Source: an uncultured beta proteobacterium (lineage in GTDB: Bacteria; Pseudomonadota; Gammaproteobacteria; Burkholderiales; Burkholderiaceae). Taken from it: DNA of 18,203 bases. Position numbers and translations under genes: made by a program. The DNA lies in the NCBI GenBank assembly GCA_903930665.1, contig CAIYZI010000305.1, positions 1 to 18,203 on the forward strand, in the 5' to 3' direction. Below, piece after piece: positions 6,320 through 13,486 of this stretch; the first letter of the stretch is position 1, and every line of letters starts with the position of its first letter. The notes beneath the pieces are model-generated. The model did not search any database, was not told the DNA's origin, and saw only the letters and a list, made by a program, of their open reading frames with translations.

Positions 6320-7132
6320 GGCCATAGAGAAAGCGAGTGGGATTTGCTTGTTTAAGGCATATTGAAATACAAGCTCATCACGTAAACGCATCCCTTCTTT
6401 GCTGATCTTTAGTCTTCCTAGTCGATCACCCTCATGCGGGTCTGCTCCGGCCAAAAAGATGACAAAGTCAGCGCGAAATCGAGAGTCTAATAGCTCTAAG
6501 GCTTGATTTAATGATTGGAGATAGGTTTGATCATTGCATCCATCCCCTAAGCCCACGTCTAAATCACTCTTTTCTTTCTGAAATGGGAAGTTATTTTGAC
6601 CATGAATGGATAAGGTAAATATAGAGGGGTCACCCTCCAAAATAGCGGCAGTGCCATTACCTTGATGGACATCTAAGTCGATTACGGCAACTTGAAGTTT
6701 AGGGTTGATTTCTTTTTGAAGTGTTCGAGCTGTGATGGCGGAATCATTGAATACACAAAAACCACTTCCTTTAGCCCGATAGGCATGATGCGTACCGCCT
6801 GCTAAGTTTGCAGCGATTCCATCACTGAGCGCAGCCTTCGCTGCGGCAAGTGTTGCTCCCGCTGATCTACGAGAACGTTCCACCATCGCCTCGCTCCAAG
6901 GAAAACCGATCTCTTTTTGATCTTGGGGGCTCAGGTTTCCATTAATGACGTTTTGTAGGTAAGCTGGGTCATGCGCATATAGAACTTGTGTATCACTCAC
7001 GGCGGGGGCCTCGATAAGCTCGATCTCTGGCCGAGTAGCGACTAAATCCCTAAGTCGAGAATACTTTTCGATTGGAAAGCGATGTCCAGACGGAAGGGGT
7101 AGTACGAAATGGTCGGTATAAAAAGCTTTCAA
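6254..7132 (-). CDS. Histone deacetylase family protein, C-terminus apparently frameshifted
   Basis: As written, a 292-residue member of the bacterial histone-deacetylase/acetylpolyamine-amidohydrolase superfamily, zinc enzymes that remove acetyl groups from lysine, polyamines or related amides. Key pieces are present: GGTHHAYRAKGSGFCVFND (His115-His116), VIDLDVHQGNGT (zinc ligands Asp154 and His156) and GADPHEGD (third ligand Asp231). After SMAG (residue 272) the frame changes: the last 20 residues have no family character, whereas the -1 frame supplies GGYG and a normal ending, including the tyrosine (274) that corresponds to the catalytic Tyr of HDACs. The product as read should therefore be impaired. 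Upstream, 27 bases away on the same strand, lies a DUF2237 gene, so the two are likely one operon. The ATG at 7130-7132 fits the family N-terminus (MKAFYTDHFVLPLPSGHRFP). Physiological substrate unknown. Confidence 0.88.
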   Translation of the reverse strand: MKAFYTDHFVLPLPSGHRFPIEKYSRLRDLVATRPEIELIEAPAVSDTQVLYAHDPAYLQNVINGNLSPQDQKEIGFPWSEAMVERSRRSAGATLAAAKAALSDGIAANLAGGTHHAYRAKGSGFCVFNDSAITARTLQKEINPKLQVAVIDLDVHQGNGTAAILEGDPSIFTLSIHGQNNFPFQKEKSDLDVGLGDGCNDQTYLQSLNQALELLDSRFRADFVIFLAGADPHEGDRLGRLKISKEGMRLRDELVFQYALNKQIPLAFSMAGAMEGKLTLQSTFIFRPSALH

Positions 7133-7159
7133 GTGTTTAGTGCTGGAGTGATGTAAAAA

Positions 7160-7528
7160 TTAAATTGAATATTGTTCAAGAATTTCTAGCGAAACACTTT
7201 CAAGCGCTTTAATATGAGTGCTTTCAATTTTGAGTCTGGGTGCGCATTGTGCATCGTAAGCCTCTATCCAGCGGGCTATACAAAGACACCACTGATCTCC
7301 TGGCACAAGCCCTGAAAATCCATATTCAGGTCTAGGGGTGATCAGATCATTTCCTTGATGAAGGCTAAATTGTAGAAATTCTTCGCTGACCACTGCGCAG
7401 ACCAGATGGCTACCTGAGTCCTCTTCATTAGTTTTACAGCAGCCATCTCTAAAGAATCCTGTTAGGGGGTCGAAAGAGCAAGGAACCAAGGGTTGCCCAA
7501 AAACATTTAGTGCTACGGTATTTTCCAT
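7160..7528 (-). CDS. DUF2237 family protein
   Basis: A small cytoplasmic protein of unknown function belonging to DUF2237. The family wording is clear: NVFGQPLVPCSFDPLTGFFRDGCC, GSHLVCAVV, EFLQFSLHQGNDLITPRPEYGF, PGDQWCLCIARW and a C-terminal THIKALESVSLE. Conserved cysteines (in PCS, DGCC, LVCA and WCLC) could bind metal, but this is not established. I prefer the second ATG (7528, 122 residues, MENTVALNVFG) because the first (7549) adds seven unconserved residues and has no ribosome site; both remain possible. It precedes the deacetylase gene by 27 bases and is divergent from the quinone oxidoreductase gene. Confidence 0.88.
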   Translation of the reverse strand: MENTVALNVFGQPLVPCSFDPLTGFFRDGCCKTNEEDSGSHLVCAVVSEEFLQFSLHQGNDLITPRPEYGFSGLVPGDQWCLCIARWIEAYDAQCAPRLKIESTHIKALESVSLEILEQYSI

Positions 7529-7697
7529 GGAGTTTCTCAGGGATGTCATTTGAAGGATTAGATCGTATACGAAACTCAGCGCTCTCCACTCCTATAGTGA
7601 ATTTATTGCGCCGCAGTAAATTGATGGTTTGGGCTTAAGCAAATCTTTGCAATCTATGCCACACTTTCTCTGTTTTGGAAGCCCTGATCATGGTCTG

Positions 7698-7726
7698 TCG
7701 AAATACTGCTCTTACAGTAAGATAAT
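7698..7726 (+). promoter_or_regulatory. Candidate sigma-70 promoter of the quinone oxidoreductase gene
   Basis: TCGAAA (7698-7703) and GATAAT (7721-7726) are separated by 17 bases and lie about 30 bases before the GTG start. A short palindrome CTTACAGTAAG (7711-7721) occupies the spacer and touches the -10 box, where a repressor could bind. The rest of 7529-7755 shows nothing I can name. Confidence 0.4.
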
Positions 7727-7755
7727 TCTTTTAATAAAAATAAATAAGGTGACTT

Positions 7756-8736
7756 GTGACAACTGCTCGAATTGTGAGTCTTTCCGAAATGGGAAGCGCT
7801 GATGTAATTAAATTGATTGATAAAGAATTGCCACCGCCAGCAAAAGGTGAGGTGCAGCTTCATCAAACTGCTATTGGTTTTAACTTTATTGATGTGTATC
7901 AGCGTTCTGGGGTTTACCCTTTGGATTTACCAACTGGTCTGGGTCATGAGGCCGTAGGTGTGGTGGAGGCCGTTGGAGAGGGTGTTGATCGCTTCAAGAT
8001 TGGCGATCGCGTCATGTATATGAATGCTGGAATTGGTGCTTATGCCAACGCTCGTAATGTGCCTGTAGATAAATTGGTTTCAGTTCCCGACAATATTTCA
8101 GATGAAGTAGCTGCTGCTGTTTTCTTCAAGGCGATGACAGCGCAATACTTAGTGCAAAAAACTTATAAAGTAAAAGCGGGTGACGTTGTCTTGGTTCATG
8201 CTGCTGCTGGTGGCGTTGGGCAAATTTTAGCTAGTTGGGCAAAAGGATTGGGCGCCTTTGTGGTGGGAACAGTTGGGTCTCCTGCTAAGTTTGCCGCTGC
8301 TAAAGAAGCTGGTTGCGATGCGGTGGTGGATTATTCGAATGCGAATTGGGCTGAAGAAGTTTTAAAGGCAACTGGTGGGCGTAAGGCCAATGTAGTTTAT
8401 GACTCCGTAGCGAAAGATACCTTCCTTGGATCTTTGGATTGCACGGCTCCATTTGGTACGGTAGCCTTGTTTGGAGCAGCTTCAGGGCCAGCCCCAGAAA
8501 TTCAGCCAGATATTTTGAATAAAAAAGGCTGCCTATTTTTAACAAGACCATCAGTCTTTCCTCACAACGCAACTCCAGCTCTTTTTCAGGAAAATGCAAA
8601 AGCAGTATTCGAGGCAATTGCACAAGGGTACGTTAAGGTTCAAATTGGTGGGAAGTTTAGTCTTGAGCAAGCGGCTGATGCGCATCGCGCTGCTGAAAGT
8701 CGTAAGGTTACCGGCGCCATTATTTTGGTTCCCTAG
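7756..8736 (+). CDS. NADPH:quinone oxidoreductase, zinc-independent MDR family
   Basis: A 326-residue cytoplasmic oxidoreductase close in length to E. coli QorA (327). It lacks the zinc-binding cysteines of alcohol dehydrogenases. The N-terminal GroES-like part (about 1-125, with NFIDVYQRSGVYPLDLP and GHEAVGVVEAVGEGV) is followed by a Rossmann fold with the nucleotide-binding motif AAGGVG (150-155) in VHAAAGGVGQILASWAK. It reduces quinones or related enones with NADPH. The start is GTG at 7756, supported by AAGGTG at 7746-7751 and by the family N-terminus; there is no nearby ATG that fits. It has its own candidate promoter and a strong terminator, so it is probably monocistronic. The precise substrate cannot be read from sequence. 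Confidence 0.92.
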   Translation: MTTARIVSLSEMGSADVIKLIDKELPPPAKGEVQLHQTAIGFNFIDVYQRSGVYPLDLPTGLGHEAVGVVEAVGEGVDRFKIGDRVMYMNAGIGAYANARNVPVDKLVSVPDNISDEVAAAVFFKAMTAQYLVQKTYKVKAGDVVLVHAAAGGVGQILASWAKGLGAFVVGTVGSPAKFAAAKEAGCDAVVDYSNANWAEEVLKATGGRKANVVYDSVAKDTFLGSLDCTAPFGTVALFGAASGPAPEIQPDILNKKGCLFLTRPSVFPHNATPALFQENAKAVFEAIAQGYVKVQIGGKFSLEQAADAHRAAESRKVTGAIILVP

Positions 8737-8760
8737 GCAGCTTATTAGCCCTACGTTAGT

Positions 8761-8796
8761 AATAAAAAAGCTCTGTTTAGACGGAGCTTTTTTATT
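8761..8796 (+). terminator. Strong terminator after the quinone oxidoreductase gene
   Basis: A 15-bp stem (8761-8775 with 8782-8796, one G-U pair) around a 6-base loop has GAGC in the right arm followed by T6. It begins 24 bases after the stop codon. Confidence 0.92.
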
Positions 8797-8881
8797 GATA
8801 TTTTTACTCTGAAATTCATGCTGAGGCTGTAATATAGGCCATTAGATAAAAACATTAAACCAACTTACCCTGGGCTCAACT

Positions 8882-9991
8882 ATGAAGAAAAACCTTGTTC
8901 AAAAATTATTTGCAGCCTCTTTGGCGCTAACCTTAACAGCAGCCCCTTTGGCGGGTAATGCTTGTACTAGCTTTCTACTAAAAGGCAATGATGGCGGCTT
9001 TGTTTATGGCCGTACTATGGAGTTTGGTTTAGCCCTGAAGTCACAATTAATGACTATCCCAAGAAACTTCCCTATGTTGGGTGTTGGGGTTGATGGCAAA
9101 CCTGGAACGGGCCTTAATTGGACAAGTAAATATGCTGTAGCTGGTATGAATGGTTTAGGAATGCCTGTCCTGCTTGATGGAATGAATGAAAAAGGCTTGG
9201 TTGGTGGTTTGCTCAATGCGCCCAATACCGCAGTGTTTCAAGTGGTTGCCCCTGCGGAATCTGCTAATAGCATCGCTTCTGTGCAGATATTGCTTTATGC
9301 ATTAAGCAACTTTGCTACGGTTGATGAGGCTAAAGTAGGCTTTGAAAAGATTAAGGTTAATCGCTCGACAATTCCAGCATTTCACAACGAATCCGCCCCA
9401 GTTCGGATGACTTTGCATGATGCGAATGGTAAAAGTATCGTGATTGAATACTTAAAAGGCGAATTAGTCATTACCGATAATCCAACTACTGTGATGACCA
9501 ATGATCCTGCATTTAGGGATCAACTCAAGAATATTGGTAGCTATGCGAATTTAACCAATATTGAACGTGAGCCTTTAGAAATTAATGGTGCTACCTATGC
9601 GCCACCAAGTTCTGGAAGTGGTTTGCATGGTCTGCCTGGTGATTATTTAAGTCCAAGTCGTTTTATTCGGGCAATTTTCCTCTCAAAATCAGCTCCAACA
9701 AATTACACCAGCCTTCAACAGACCAATACCGCATGGCATATCTTAGGCAGCTTTGACATTGCACCTGGATCCATTACTTTGCCTGCGTCAAATGCTTATG
9801 GCGGGGGTAAAGGGGGTATCGAAATTACCGAATGGTCTATCGTTGCCGATAGCAAGAACATGACTTACAACGTCAAAATGTTTGACAATGTGAATCCTCA
9901 ATCTTTTGATTTTAAGAAGATGGACATGAATGCTAAGGAAATTCAGTACTACGATTTGAACAAGCCCCAGACTTATATTCCAATCAATTAA
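8882..9991 (+). CDS. Linear amide C-N hydrolase, choloylglycine hydrolase family, exported
   Basis: A 369-residue Ntn-hydrolase of the choloylglycine hydrolase/penicillin V acylase family, which cleaves linear amide bonds. A signal peptide (basic MKKN, hydrophobic core about 8-22, NA at 26-27) places cleavage just before Cys28. That Cys begins CTSFLLKGNDGGFVYGRTMEF and is the expected N-terminal nucleophile, so signal processing would itself create the active enzyme. Arg44 in YGRTMEF and Asn in MTNDPAF match further conserved positions. The protein should act in the periplasm. The Cys context (GNAC) is not a good lipobox, so I do not call it a lipoprotein. The substrate is unknown; an N-acyl-homoserine-lactone or beta-lactam amide is possible, bile salts unlikely in a free-living bacterium. 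No clear ribosome site precedes the ATG. Confidence 0.88.
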   Translation: MKKNLVQKLFAASLALTLTAAPLAGNACTSFLLKGNDGGFVYGRTMEFGLALKSQLMTIPRNFPMLGVGVDGKPGTGLNWTSKYAVAGMNGLGMPVLLDGMNEKGLVGGLLNAPNTAVFQVVAPAESANSIASVQILLYALSNFATVDEAKVGFEKIKVNRSTIPAFHNESAPVRMTLHDANGKSIVIEYLKGELVITDNPTTVMTNDPAFRDQLKNIGSYANLTNIEREPLEINGATYAPPSSGSGLHGLPGDYLSPSRFIRAIFLSKSAPTNYTSLQQTNTAWHILGSFDIAPGSITLPASNAYGGGKGGIEITEWSIVADSKNMTYNVKMFDNVNPQSFDFKKMDMNAKEIQYYDLNKPQTYIPIN

Positions 9992-10038
9992 TTTTTTGTA
10001 GCCCATTATAAAAAGTGCCTATTGCAAGGAGGGGTAAT

Positions 10039-10449
10039 ATGAAAAAATATTTAGGGCCTTTTCTGGCAATAAGCCTTTTAGCCTTATCAGGAATTGCTTT
10101 CGCGCAAATTCCAGAGACGCAGCACTCTAATGGGATTGCATACATCTCTGGAGGTGTCGGTGAGGATGAGGCTTTGGCCATTGTTGCGGAATCTAAGCAG
10201 TGGCCTTTAATGTTAGAGCTCTCTCAATTGGAAAATGGTCGGGGAGTTTGGATTTTTGGGGCTCAAATCAAGATTCTGAATGACCAAAAAAAAGTCATTT
10301 TTGATGCCGTTTCTGAAGGTCCTTATATCTTGATCAACCTAGAGGCCGGCGCTTATTTCATTGAGGCAAGTTATCAAGGGGTAGTGCAAAGGCAATCGGC
10401 CGCTGTTAAAACTGGTCAAAATCAAAAGCTATCTATTTTTTGGAAGTAA
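10039..10449 (+). CDS. Small secreted protein, possible carboxypeptidase-regulatory-like fold
   Basis: A 136-residue exported protein with signal peptide MKKYLGPFLAISLLALSG ending near AFA-Q. The ATG at 10039 is chosen because a strong AGGAGGGG ribosome site lies directly before it; an upstream GTG in the same frame would spoil the signal peptide. The mature part looks like a beta-sandwich: alternating strands, GAQIKILNDQKKVIFDAVSEGPYILI, then LEAGAYFIEASYQGV, which resembles carboxypeptidase-regulatory-like domains where an 'L.AG.Y.I.A.Y.G' strand is typical. No catalytic motif is visible and the function is unknown. It lies 47 bases after the amide hydrolase and 42 before the lipoprotein gene, all exported products. 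Confidence 0.8.
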   Translation: MKKYLGPFLAISLLALSGIAFAQIPETQHSNGIAYISGGVGEDEALAIVAESKQWPLMLELSQLENGRGVWIFGAQIKILNDQKKVIFDAVSEGPYILINLEAGAYFIEASYQGVVQRQSAAVKTGQNQKLSIFWK

Positions 10450-10491
10450 TTTTTTTAAGTCACATTGTTCAATTTGCCTGATAATCCATCT

Positions 10492-11109
10492 ATGAAAATC
10501 ATTTTTTATCCCTTCCTAGCCCTCCTCCTTCTTATTGGCGGATGTCAATCCACTGGCAAGAATGGCGAACCGCTTACTCCTGCACAGCTTCAACAAAAGC
10601 GTGAGGCCACCATCAAAATGAGTGAGACTGGTCTTGCCGCCTTATTAAAGCAAGATCCATCAGTCAAAAAGCAAATTGACGAATCTGCTGGATATGCAGT
10701 CTTTAGCACTACAAATATCAATGTCGTATTGTTGGTCGTTGCACGCGGCGAAGGCGTTCTTCATGACAAGCGTCGTAAAGATCCCGTCTTTATGAGTGCC
10801 CTTAAGACTGGTGAAGGTATTGGGGCTGGGTACCAAGACCAATATCAGGTCATTATTTTCAAATCACCCGCTGCAATTGATCAGTTTTTGCTAGCTTCAG
10901 TTGATGGTCAAAAGGGTGGGGTAGATGTGGATGCCAATTTCTCGGCAGGTTCCGGTGGCACTATCCGCTCTTTTAATCCAGAGATTACCTTCTATACCGT
11001 CGGTTTATCGGGTTACGATTTGCAGGCAAACTGGGGTGGAACCCTCTATTTGGTGGATGAGCAATTAAATTCTGCTCAAGTTATGAATTCTCTTCCTAAG
11101 ACTAAATAA
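10492..11109 (+). CDS. SYLF (Ysc84-like) domain lipoprotein
   Basis: A 205-residue predicted lipoprotein: MKIIFYPFLALLLLIGGC gives a type II signal with Cys18 as lipidation site. The ATG at 10492 is chosen over an upstream TTG at 10465 because it starts the signal peptide, although its ribosome site is poor. The mature region resembles the SYLF/Ysc84 lipid-binding family: KQIDESAGYAVFSTTNINV, GEGVLHDKRRKDPVFMSALK, GEGIGAGYQDQYQVIIFKS and a C-terminal GLSGYDLQANWGGTLYL. Members bind phospholipid or actin regulators in eukaryotes; in bacteria the role is unclear, probably at the envelope. It ends at its own terminator and might be co-transcribed with the small secreted protein before it. Family assignment is by motif recollection and moderately sure. 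Confidence 0.75.
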   Translation: MKIIFYPFLALLLLIGGCQSTGKNGEPLTPAQLQQKREATIKMSETGLAALLKQDPSVKKQIDESAGYAVFSTTNINVVLLVVARGEGVLHDKRRKDPVFMSALKTGEGIGAGYQDQYQVIIFKSPAAIDQFLLASVDGQKGGVDVDANFSAGSGGTIRSFNPEITFYTVGLSGYDLQANWGGTLYLVDEQLNSAQVMNSLPKTK

Positions 11110-11128
11110 ACAGTAAACCCAAATCATT

Positions 11129-11171
11129 AGCAGGCATGTTGAGATTTTGATCTCACATAGCCTGCTTTTTT
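11129..11171 (+). terminator. Terminator after the SYLF lipoprotein gene
   Basis: AGCAGGC (11129-11135) pairs with GCCTGCT (11160-11166); inner arms ATGT/ACAT and GAGAT/ATCTC continue the stem with two single-base irregularities. A T6 run follows at 11166-11171. Confidence 0.87.
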
Positions 11172-11249
11172 ATTGGTTTTTTTCGCCTATATAGGGCGAT
11201 AAGGTGTTTTTGGTAAATACATTCACCCCATTTGCTTTTAGTTCGCATT

Positions 11250-11276
11250 AGTACTAAACTAGTCCTAGTTAGTACT
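11250..11276. promoter_or_regulatory. Inverted-repeat operator upstream of the MarR gene
   Basis: AGTACTAAACTAG (11250-11262) and CTAGTTAGTACT (11265-11276) are reverse complements apart from one extra A, centred on TC. The left outer part extends to a 10-bp palindrome TTAGTACTAA (11248-11257), repeated on the right as TTAGTACTTT (11269-11278). It ends 3 bases before the AGGA ribosome site of the marR gene, so a bound regulator would block transcription. Autoregulation by the adjacent MarR protein is the simplest inference. Confidence 0.7.
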
Positions 11277-11287
11277 TTTAGGATAAC

Positions 11288-11701
11288 GTGAACTTCTTAC
11301 CTACCCTTCGAGAGCTGGTTTTAGCTTATCAAGCCTTTGAGCGCTTTTCGGCGCCTCATATTAAGAGCTTGGGCTTAACCATGACTCAGTTCGATGTGAT
11401 CGCCACTTTAGGCAATCAACCTGCCATGACTTGCAAGGAATTAGGTGAAAAGACCTTAGTGACAAAAGGAACCCTAACGGGGGTTTTAGAGCGCCTAGAG
11501 GATAAGAAGATTATTTATCGTGAGATCAATGCTGAGGATGGTAGAAGTCAGCTAATTGGATTAACCAAGTCTGGTCAAAAATTATTTGAAAAAGTATTCC
11601 CCGAGCATGTGGATTATTTAAATGGCGCCTTTGGCAAGTTGTCGGAAAAAGAAAATCTTCAGTTATTTGAATCTCTGAGAACCCTCAGAAATATTTTTTA
11701 A
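11288..11701 (+). CDS. MarR family transcriptional regulator
   Basis: A 137-residue winged-helix regulator, usual MarR length. The DNA-binding part spans about 30-95: MTQFDVIATL, a helix-turn-helix around MTCKELGEKTLVTKGTLTGV with recognition helix LVTKGTLTGVLERL, then the wing INAEDGRSQLIGLT with the typical D-R pair. N- and C-terminal helices form the dimer interface. A single cysteine (Cys49) at the HTH might sense oxidants, but that is speculative. Start is GTG at 11288, with AGGA at 11280-11283. A strong inverted repeat lies directly upstream. It is followed after 47 bases by the flavodoxin gene and then by cytochrome b561 and YceI genes, so it likely represses its own redox operon in response to quinone-like or electrophilic compounds. 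Confidence 0.93.
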   Translation: MNFLPTLRELVLAYQAFERFSAPHIKSLGLTMTQFDVIATLGNQPAMTCKELGEKTLVTKGTLTGVLERLEDKKIIYREINAEDGRSQLIGLTKSGQKLFEKVFPEHVDYLNGAFGKLSEKENLQLFESLRTLRNIF

Positions 11702-11748
11702 GTAAGGTTTGCATTTAGTGCATATTGCTATTTATCAAGGAGAAAAGC

Positions 11749-12303
11749 ATGAGTAAAGTTGCTGTGGTATTTCATAGTGGGTATGGTCACACTGTTAAGC
11801 AAGCCGAAGCATTGGCCAAAGGGGCGAATGGCCAATTGATAGCGATTGATGCGGAAGGTAACCTTACCGATGCGCAATGGGATGCCTTAAATGCTGCCGA
11901 TGCTATTGTCTTTGGTTCCCCAACTTACATGGGTACAGTTAGCTGGCAGTTTAAAAAGTTCGCTGATGCAAGCTCAAAACAATGGTTCAGTCAACAATGG
12001 AAAGACAAGGTTTTTGGTGGTTTTACAAATTCTGCAACGATGAATGGAGATAAACATTCCACACTGCATTATTTCTTTACTTTGGCAATGCAGCATTCTG
12101 GCGTGTGGATTGGAACAGGTTTAATGCCATCAAATTCAAAAGCCGCTAAACGTGATGATGTAAATTTTGTTGGCTCCTTTGCGGGCGCTATGATGCAAAC
12201 TCCTTCGGACGCCAGTGCCGATGAGGTAAACGTTGGCGATTTAGAAACCGCACGTCTTTATGGAGAGCGCATTGCAAAAATTACCAAAAAATTAGTCGGG
12301 TAA
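11749..12303 (+). CDS. Flavodoxin/WrbA-like NAD(P)H:quinone oxidoreductase family protein
   Basis: A 184-residue flavodoxin-fold protein. Visible FMN-contact regions are the phosphate loop HSGYGHTVKQAEAL (from residue 9), GSPTYMGTVSWQFKKFAD (56-73) and GGFTNSATMNGDKHSTL (90-106). This layout matches the WrbA-like flavin reductases that move two electrons from NAD(P)H to quinones, preventing semiquinone formation; it is shorter than or divergent from classical WrbA, so I give no symbol. The start is the ATG at 11749 with AAGGAG at 11737-11742; an upstream TTG is less likely. Its TAA shares one base with the cytochrome b561 start (TAATG), showing tight coupling. Control by the preceding MarR protein is likely. 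Confidence 0.9.
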   Translation: MSKVAVVFHSGYGHTVKQAEALAKGANGQLIAIDAEGNLTDAQWDALNAADAIVFGSPTYMGTVSWQFKKFADASSKQWFSQQWKDKVFGGFTNSATMNGDKHSTLHYFFTLAMQHSGVWIGTGLMPSNSKAAKRDDVNFVGSFAGAMMQTPSDASADEVNVGDLETARLYGERIAKITKKLVG

Positions 12304-12851
12304 TGATTAACGCGCGCTATAACCCATTTTCAGTTGCCATCCACTGGGTGATGGCTTTGTTAATTCTGACGACATGGTCTATTGCCATAGTCGTTGGCGA
12401 TATGCCATTAAGCCCAGAGCGTATTGCGGGTATCAGCTGGCATAAATGGCTTGGTTTGACAGTGTTATTTTTGGTGATCATCCGGATCCTATGGCGAGCT
12501 ACTCATCCTGCTCCGAAATTGGATTTAAAGATGCCCATTTGGCAAGAAAAGGTAATGACTTTGACGCATGTGGCCTTGTATCTACTGATGTTCGCCATTC
12601 CGATGGTTGGATGGTTAATGAACTCAGCGAAAGGTTATACGGTGAATTACTTTGGATTGTTTGACCTCCCGGACTTGTTGGGGAAGGATAAGGTCTTGGG
12701 TCATCAACTAAAAGAAGTGCATGAATTACTAGCGAATGTTTTAATTGCCTTGGTTGGACTTCATGTTTTGGCCGCCTTAAAGCATCAATTTATTGATAAG
12801 GATGGCTTGCTTAGCCGTATGTCCTTTTCGCGTAGCAATACCAGGAAATAA
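12303..12851 (+). CDS. Cytochrome b561 family protein
   Basis: A 182-residue inner-membrane di-heme b-type cytochrome like E. coli CybB (176). Four membrane helices are visible (about 12-31, 47-64, 86-106 and 142-160). Four histidines at expected spacings are candidate heme ligands: His14 (AIHWV), His47 (SWHKW), His140 (KEVHEL) and His154 (VGLHVL). The family passes electrons between quinols and periplasmic acceptors, including superoxide for CybB. It overlaps the flavodoxin gene by one base and is followed by two yceI genes, a common arrangement. In this context it may relay electrons between the quinone pool and a periplasmic partner. Confidence 0.93.
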   Translation: MINARYNPFSVAIHWVMALLILTTWSIAIVVGDMPLSPERIAGISWHKWLGLTVLFLVIIRILWRATHPAPKLDLKMPIWQEKVMTLTHVALYLLMFAIPMVGWLMNSAKGYTVNYFGLFDLPDLLGKDKVLGHQLKEVHELLANVLIALVGLHVLAALKHQFIDKDGLLSRMSFSRSNTRK

Positions 12852-12857
12852 TAAGTT

Positions 12858-13433
12858 ATGAAAATGAACTTCATTACATCTTTAAAGTGCTCATTTGTTT
12901 TAGTTTTTGCTGGATTTGCTATGCAGGTTATGGCAACTGAATACGGCACGATTGACTTGGTCAAGAGCAATATTCACTTCACCAGTAAATTAATGGGTTC
13001 GAATTTGAGCGGCGACTTTAGTAAGTTTTCGGGAAAAGTGGTCTTCAATCCCGATGATCCAGAAAAAGCAAAGGCCAATTTAACGATCGACATTTCCAGC
13101 TTTAATGCTGGCGGTGAAGAACTGCAAGATGAGGCAAAAAGTAAGGATTGGTTTAATACTAAAAACTTTCCCACAGCAAATTTTGTTAGCGATTCAGTTA
13201 AGAGCCTTGGTAATGGACGTCTTGAGGTGCACGGTAATTTAAGCATGAAGGGTAAGTCCTTGCCATTGACGATGACGGTGGCCTATCAGCCTCAAGGCAA
13301 GCAAATGGTGTTTGATGCCAGCTTTCAATTGTTACGATTGGATTATGGCCTGGGGTCAGGTAACTGGGCTGATCCCTCTGCGGTTGCTAATGAAGTGCCA
13401 GTCAAAGTGCATTTAGCTTTAAATCCAAAATAA
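12858..13433 (+). CDS. YceI family periplasmic protein (first copy)
   Basis: A 191-residue exported YceI/TT1927 lipocalin-like beta-barrel, a family that binds isoprenoid or polyprenyl lipids such as ubiquinone precursors. A signal peptide (MKMNFITSLKCSF ... MQVMA) precedes the mature barrel: NIHFTSKLMGSNLSGDFSKF, VVFNPDDPEKAKANLTID, the central DEAKSKDWFNTKNFPTANF that marks the family, then GNLSMKGKSLPLTM. It lies 6 bases after the cytochrome b561 gene and is clearly in the same operon. It differs from the second copy in having the long KSKDWFN type core and a GSGNWADPSAV stretch near the C-terminus, suggesting another ligand. The ribosome site is weak (AGGA about 11 bases away). Confidence 0.92.
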   Translation: MKMNFITSLKCSFVLVFAGFAMQVMATEYGTIDLVKSNIHFTSKLMGSNLSGDFSKFSGKVVFNPDDPEKAKANLTIDISSFNAGGEELQDEAKSKDWFNTKNFPTANFVSDSVKSLGNGRLEVHGNLSMKGKSLPLTMTVAYQPQGKQMVFDASFQLLRLDYGLGSGNWADPSAVANEVPVKVHLALNPK

Positions 13434-13486
13434 TCGTTTTCATTCCTGATTTATTTAACAAAACCTTTTTTATTACGGAGAAATAT

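Noticed and set aside
7654..7866. A 70-codon minus-strand frame across the quinone oxidoreductase promoter
   Set aside because: It overlaps the start of a clear gene, has no ribosome site and no family resemblance.
8882..8965. Reading the Cys after the hydrolase signal peptide as a lipobox
   Set aside because: The preceding residues GNA do not fit a lipobox, and Cys28 is the expected catalytic nucleophile of the family.
10465..10491. TTG start extending the SYLF lipoprotein by nine residues
   Set aside because: It would place polar residues before an otherwise standard lipoprotein signal starting MKIIF.
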